Part shown: positions 61,900 to 64,000 of the stretch, one piece after another | How the letters are laid out: every line of letters starts with the position of its first letter | Position numbering within the stretch: position 1 is the first letter of the stretch | Assembly: GCA_937139605.1 (NCBI GenBank) | Contig: CAKZQG010000037.1 | Location: 62,001 to 126,000 of the forward strand | Reading direction: 5' to 3' | Length of the DNA stretch: 64,000 nucleotides | From: an uncultured bacterium | GTDB taxonomy: Bacteria; DRYD01 | Program-made: the position numbers and the translations under genes | The notes under the pieces: generated by a model | The model's input: the letters and a program-made list of their open reading frames with translations, nothing else | Told to the model about the DNA's origin: nothing | The model's database searches: none

Positions 61900-64000
61900 A
61901 TGGAGTATTTTAGTTTGTTAAATTTAATAAATATAGAAATAAATCATAAAGTTGCACCTATTGAATTAAGAGAAAAATTATTTTTTAATAAAAAAGATTT
62001 ATTGTCTTTTAGAGATTTTATATTTCAAAATGATTATCTAAAGAAAATAGTTAAAGGGGTTTTTGTATTATCTACGTGTAATAGAACTAGTTTGTTTTTT
62101 GATTTAAATAATGAGTATTTATTAAATTTAGAAAGTTTTGGGGATTATCTAATTGATATTGATGTAAATGAAATAATAAGCAATCTTGGTTTAAATTATT
62201 TGAAAGATTTTCTTTTAATAAGAAAAGGGTTAGATGCTGTTGAGAATCTATTAAGAATAGCTTGTGGTTTAGAATCTCAAGTTTTTGGAGAAACTGATAT
62301 TATTAAACAGATTAAACAGTATTATAAATATTGTAAGGAAAACAGCTTATTAACTCCCTTTTTGGAAATTTTGATTAATAAAATATTACATTATTCTAAG
62401 GAATTTGATAAAGATATTCGAGCTAAATTTAGTAAACTTAGAAATAATTTTGCTAGCACTATTTTAAATTTCATAAAAAATTCTAATTATCAAGATTTAA
62501 ATTTATTATTTATTGGTTTAGGTAGTATTAATAAGCAGATAGTTTGTTTGTTATTAAATAATAATGATGTTTTAAGTAAAATTAAAAAGATTATTATTGT
62601 ATCTAATTATTATGATAATTTTAGACAAAACTTAAAGAGAAATGCTAACTTAGATTTTGAATTTTATTCAAAAAATGAATTAAAACTTGCTTTAAGCAAA
62701 CTAAAAGATATTTTAGATATTATTATTGTTAATTCTAAGAATTTCTTTTTAGAATATACTTTGTTAGAAGGTATAAATAAAGAAATAATTATCTTTGATT
62801 TTGGATTACCTAGAAGTGTTGATCCTTATATATCTAATAATTTTAAACTTATTAATTTAGATAAATTAAAAGAAATTGCCAATTTTAATATAAATGATTC
62901 TAATTTAGATAATGCTATTGAATTTTTTATTAAATCTAAAATTAAAGAGTTTTATGATTATATTATTTCAAGAGTTTTAGATAAAAAATTGATTAATTTT
63001 TATAAGGAAATGGATGATATTAAAAATGAAATATTATTTAATAATCTGTATGGTAAAGATTTATTAGAAAAGTATATAAAAAAGCTAATATATAGGATAT
63101 CAAAAAAACATAAAGAATTTTTAACTTTAACTCATAATACACATATTTTTAGAAAGCAGATAATATTAGGTAGTAGAGGTTCTAAGTTAGCTTTAATTCA
63201 AACTGAGAGGGTACTTAGTTTGCTAAGAATTTTTTTCCCAGATTTTGATTTTTTTGTAAAGATTGTAAAAACAAGTGGAGATAAGAAAAATTACACTACT
63301 AACTCGTTTGTAAAGGAACTAGAAGAATCTTTAATAAATGAGGAAATTGATATTGCAGTACATAGTTTAAAAGATGTTCCTTATGTTATTAATGATTCTA
63401 CTTTTATTGGAGTCGTTTTAAAAAGGGAAGAACCTAATGATATTTTGATATCTAAGGATAATAAATCTTTCTGGGAATTACCTAAAAATAGTGTAATTGG
63501 TACTTCTTCTTTAAGAAGAAAAGAACAGTTAAAGATGCTTAGACCTGATTTGGTTTTTAAAGATATTACTGGAAATGTGGATACTAGAATAAAAAAACTA
63601 AAAGAATTAAATCAATATGATGCAATTGTTTTAGCTAAAGCCGCTATTAAGAAAATGAATTTAGAAAGTTTAATATCTTATGAATTTTCATTAGATGAAT
63701 TAGTACCTGCTGTTGGGCAAGCGGTTATTGCTTTACAAACTAGAATAAATTCATTCTTTAATAAAAAATTGTTTAAAATAAATGACATTAAAACTTTTAT
63801 AGAAATTACTATTGAAAGAGAAATTATGGGATATTTAAAGTTAGGTTGTAGATATCCATTAGGTTTATATGTATCTATTGAAAGTAATTTGCTTAGTATT
63901 TATTACTTTTTTATGTTGAATAATAATGTATTTAAGGGTAGAAAATTAATTAATTTATCTGATGATTCTAAATTATCCTTAATTTTAAATATATTAGAAA
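61900..64000 (+). CDS. Fused glutamyl-tRNA reductase - porphobilinogen deaminase (cut by window edge)
   Basis: One continuous frame of 700 codons to the window end. Residues 1-410 are HemA: NHKVAPIELREKL, the catalytic Cys60 in LSTCNRTS, GLESQVFGE, IKQYYKY, and the NADPH domain LLFIGLGSINKQI. From residue about 420, HemC begins: IILGSRGSKLALIQTERV, HSLKDVP, GTSSLRR, NVDTRIKKL, VPAVGQ and the dipyrromethane-cofactor Cys650 in KLGCRYPLG. The last HemC residues lie beyond the window. The linker is about 15 residues with no stop or restart. The enzyme starts and continues tetrapyrrole synthesis (GSA from Glu-tRNA, and hydroxymethylbilane). It lies 5 bases after lpxC. Confidence 0.95.
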   Translation, partial: MEYFSLLNLINIEINHKVAPIELREKLFFNKKDLLSFRDFIFQNDYLKKIVKGVFVLSTCNRTSLFFDLNNEYLLNLESFGDYLIDIDVNEIISNLGLNYLKDFLLIRKGLDAVENLLRIACGLESQVFGETDIIKQIKQYYKYCKENSLLTPFLEILINKILHYSKEFDKDIRAKFSKLRNNFASTILNFIKNSNYQDLNLLFIGLGSINKQIVCLLLNNNDVLSKIKKIIIVSNYYDNFRQNLKRNANLDFEFYSKNELKLALSKLKDILDIIIVNSKNFFLEYTLLEGINKEIIIFDFGLPRSVDPYISNNFKLINLDKLKEIANFNINDSNLDNAIEFFIKSKIKEFYDYIISRVLDKKLINFYKEMDDIKNEILFNNLYGKDLLEKYIKKLIYRISKKHKEFLTLTHNTHIFRKQIILGSRGSKLALIQTERVLSLLRIFFPDFDFFVKIVKTSGDKKNYTTNSFVKELEESLINEEIDIAVHSLKDVPYVINDSTFIGVVLKREEPNDILISKDNKSFWELPKNSVIGTSSLRRKEQLKMLRPDLVFKDITGNVDTRIKKLKELNQYDAIVLAKAAIKKMNLESLISYEFSLDELVPAVGQAVIALQTRINSFFNKKLFKINDIKTFIEITIEREIMGYLKLGCRYPLGLYVSIESNLLSIYYFFMLNNNVFKGRKLINLSDDSKLSLILNILE

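Overview
The window is a dense stretch of a very AT-rich bacterial chromosome (GC about a quarter by eye, not counted), with strong A/T-ending codon preference and the standard bacterial code (TGA is a stop, e.g. after rplQ, and Trp is TGG). Nearly every gene is a chromosomal housekeeping gene. There is no integron, prophage, insertion sequence or CRISPR array. LpxC (lipid A synthesis) points to a diderm envelope, yet the window also encodes a SigH-like sigma factor, a SpoIID/LytB protein and DivIVA, which are familiar from Firmicutes-like lineages. The phylum cannot be fixed from sequence alone; an uncultured, deeply branching diderm is the best reading.

Layout. 1-530: miaB (minus strand, cut by the left edge). 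0.7-6.1 kb: SRPBCC protein, atpH, rplQ, tlyA, nadD, a degenerate PilT-like ATPase, HtrA. 6.2-19.9 kb: a BatD-like membrane protein with NPNIPN repeats, an AI-2E exporter, a LuxC-LuxE-type fusion, an Lpd-like flavoprotein, a Qng1 queuosine-salvage enzyme, an HD hydrolase, a UvrD helicase and a giant membrane pseudokinase. 19.9-28.6 kb: gdhA, murC, mrdA, a 22-residue peptide gene, a zinc-ribbon protein, ispH, ctpA, rpmH. 28.6-39.4 kb: divIVA, coaD, dxs, nuoH, a GltD-like flavoprotein, a NuoI-like ferredoxin, sigH-like, spoIID-like, an HPRT-like protein, yjbQ, a HEPN protein. 39.5-49.4 kb: an ArnT-like glycosyltransferase, a nucleotidyltransferase, a minus-strand unknown gene and Ser/Thr kinase, nuoM, nuoN, and a minus-strand CHAP protein. 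49.6-64 kb: response regulator, xerC, dnaX, TPR-GGDEF, nusB-like, PBP1A, sucD, a membrane protein with a GrpE-like end, ebfC, lpxC, and a hemA-hemC fusion cut by the right edge.

How the genes fit together. Envelope growth is represented by murC, mrdA, PBP1A, lpxC, the SpoIID protein, DivIVA and HtrA/CtpA. Isoprenoid and cofactor synthesis is represented by dxs, ispH, coaD, nadD and heme. Energy metabolism includes a split complex I (nuoH and nuoI flank a GltD-like flavoprotein; nuoM-nuoN lie 10 kb away), atpH and sucD. Classic operons are scattered: atpH, rplQ, rpmH and sucD all stand away from their usual partners.

Most notable observations: (1) three genes, dnaX, tlyA and lpxC, each need a -1 shift on an A9/A10 tract to make the full protein, always in the same direction; (2) two structurally matching H-type pseudoknots sharing a 13-nt core precede atpH and rplQ; (3) glutamyl-tRNA reductase and porphobilinogen deaminase are fused in one reading frame; (4) coaD and the ArnT-like gene appear to start at AUU; (5) a near-perfect ribosome site drives a 22-residue Trp-rich membrane peptide; (6) several degenerate 'dead enzyme' paralogues occur (pseudokinase, PilT-like, HPRT-like); (7) a membrane protein ends in a GrpE-like domain.
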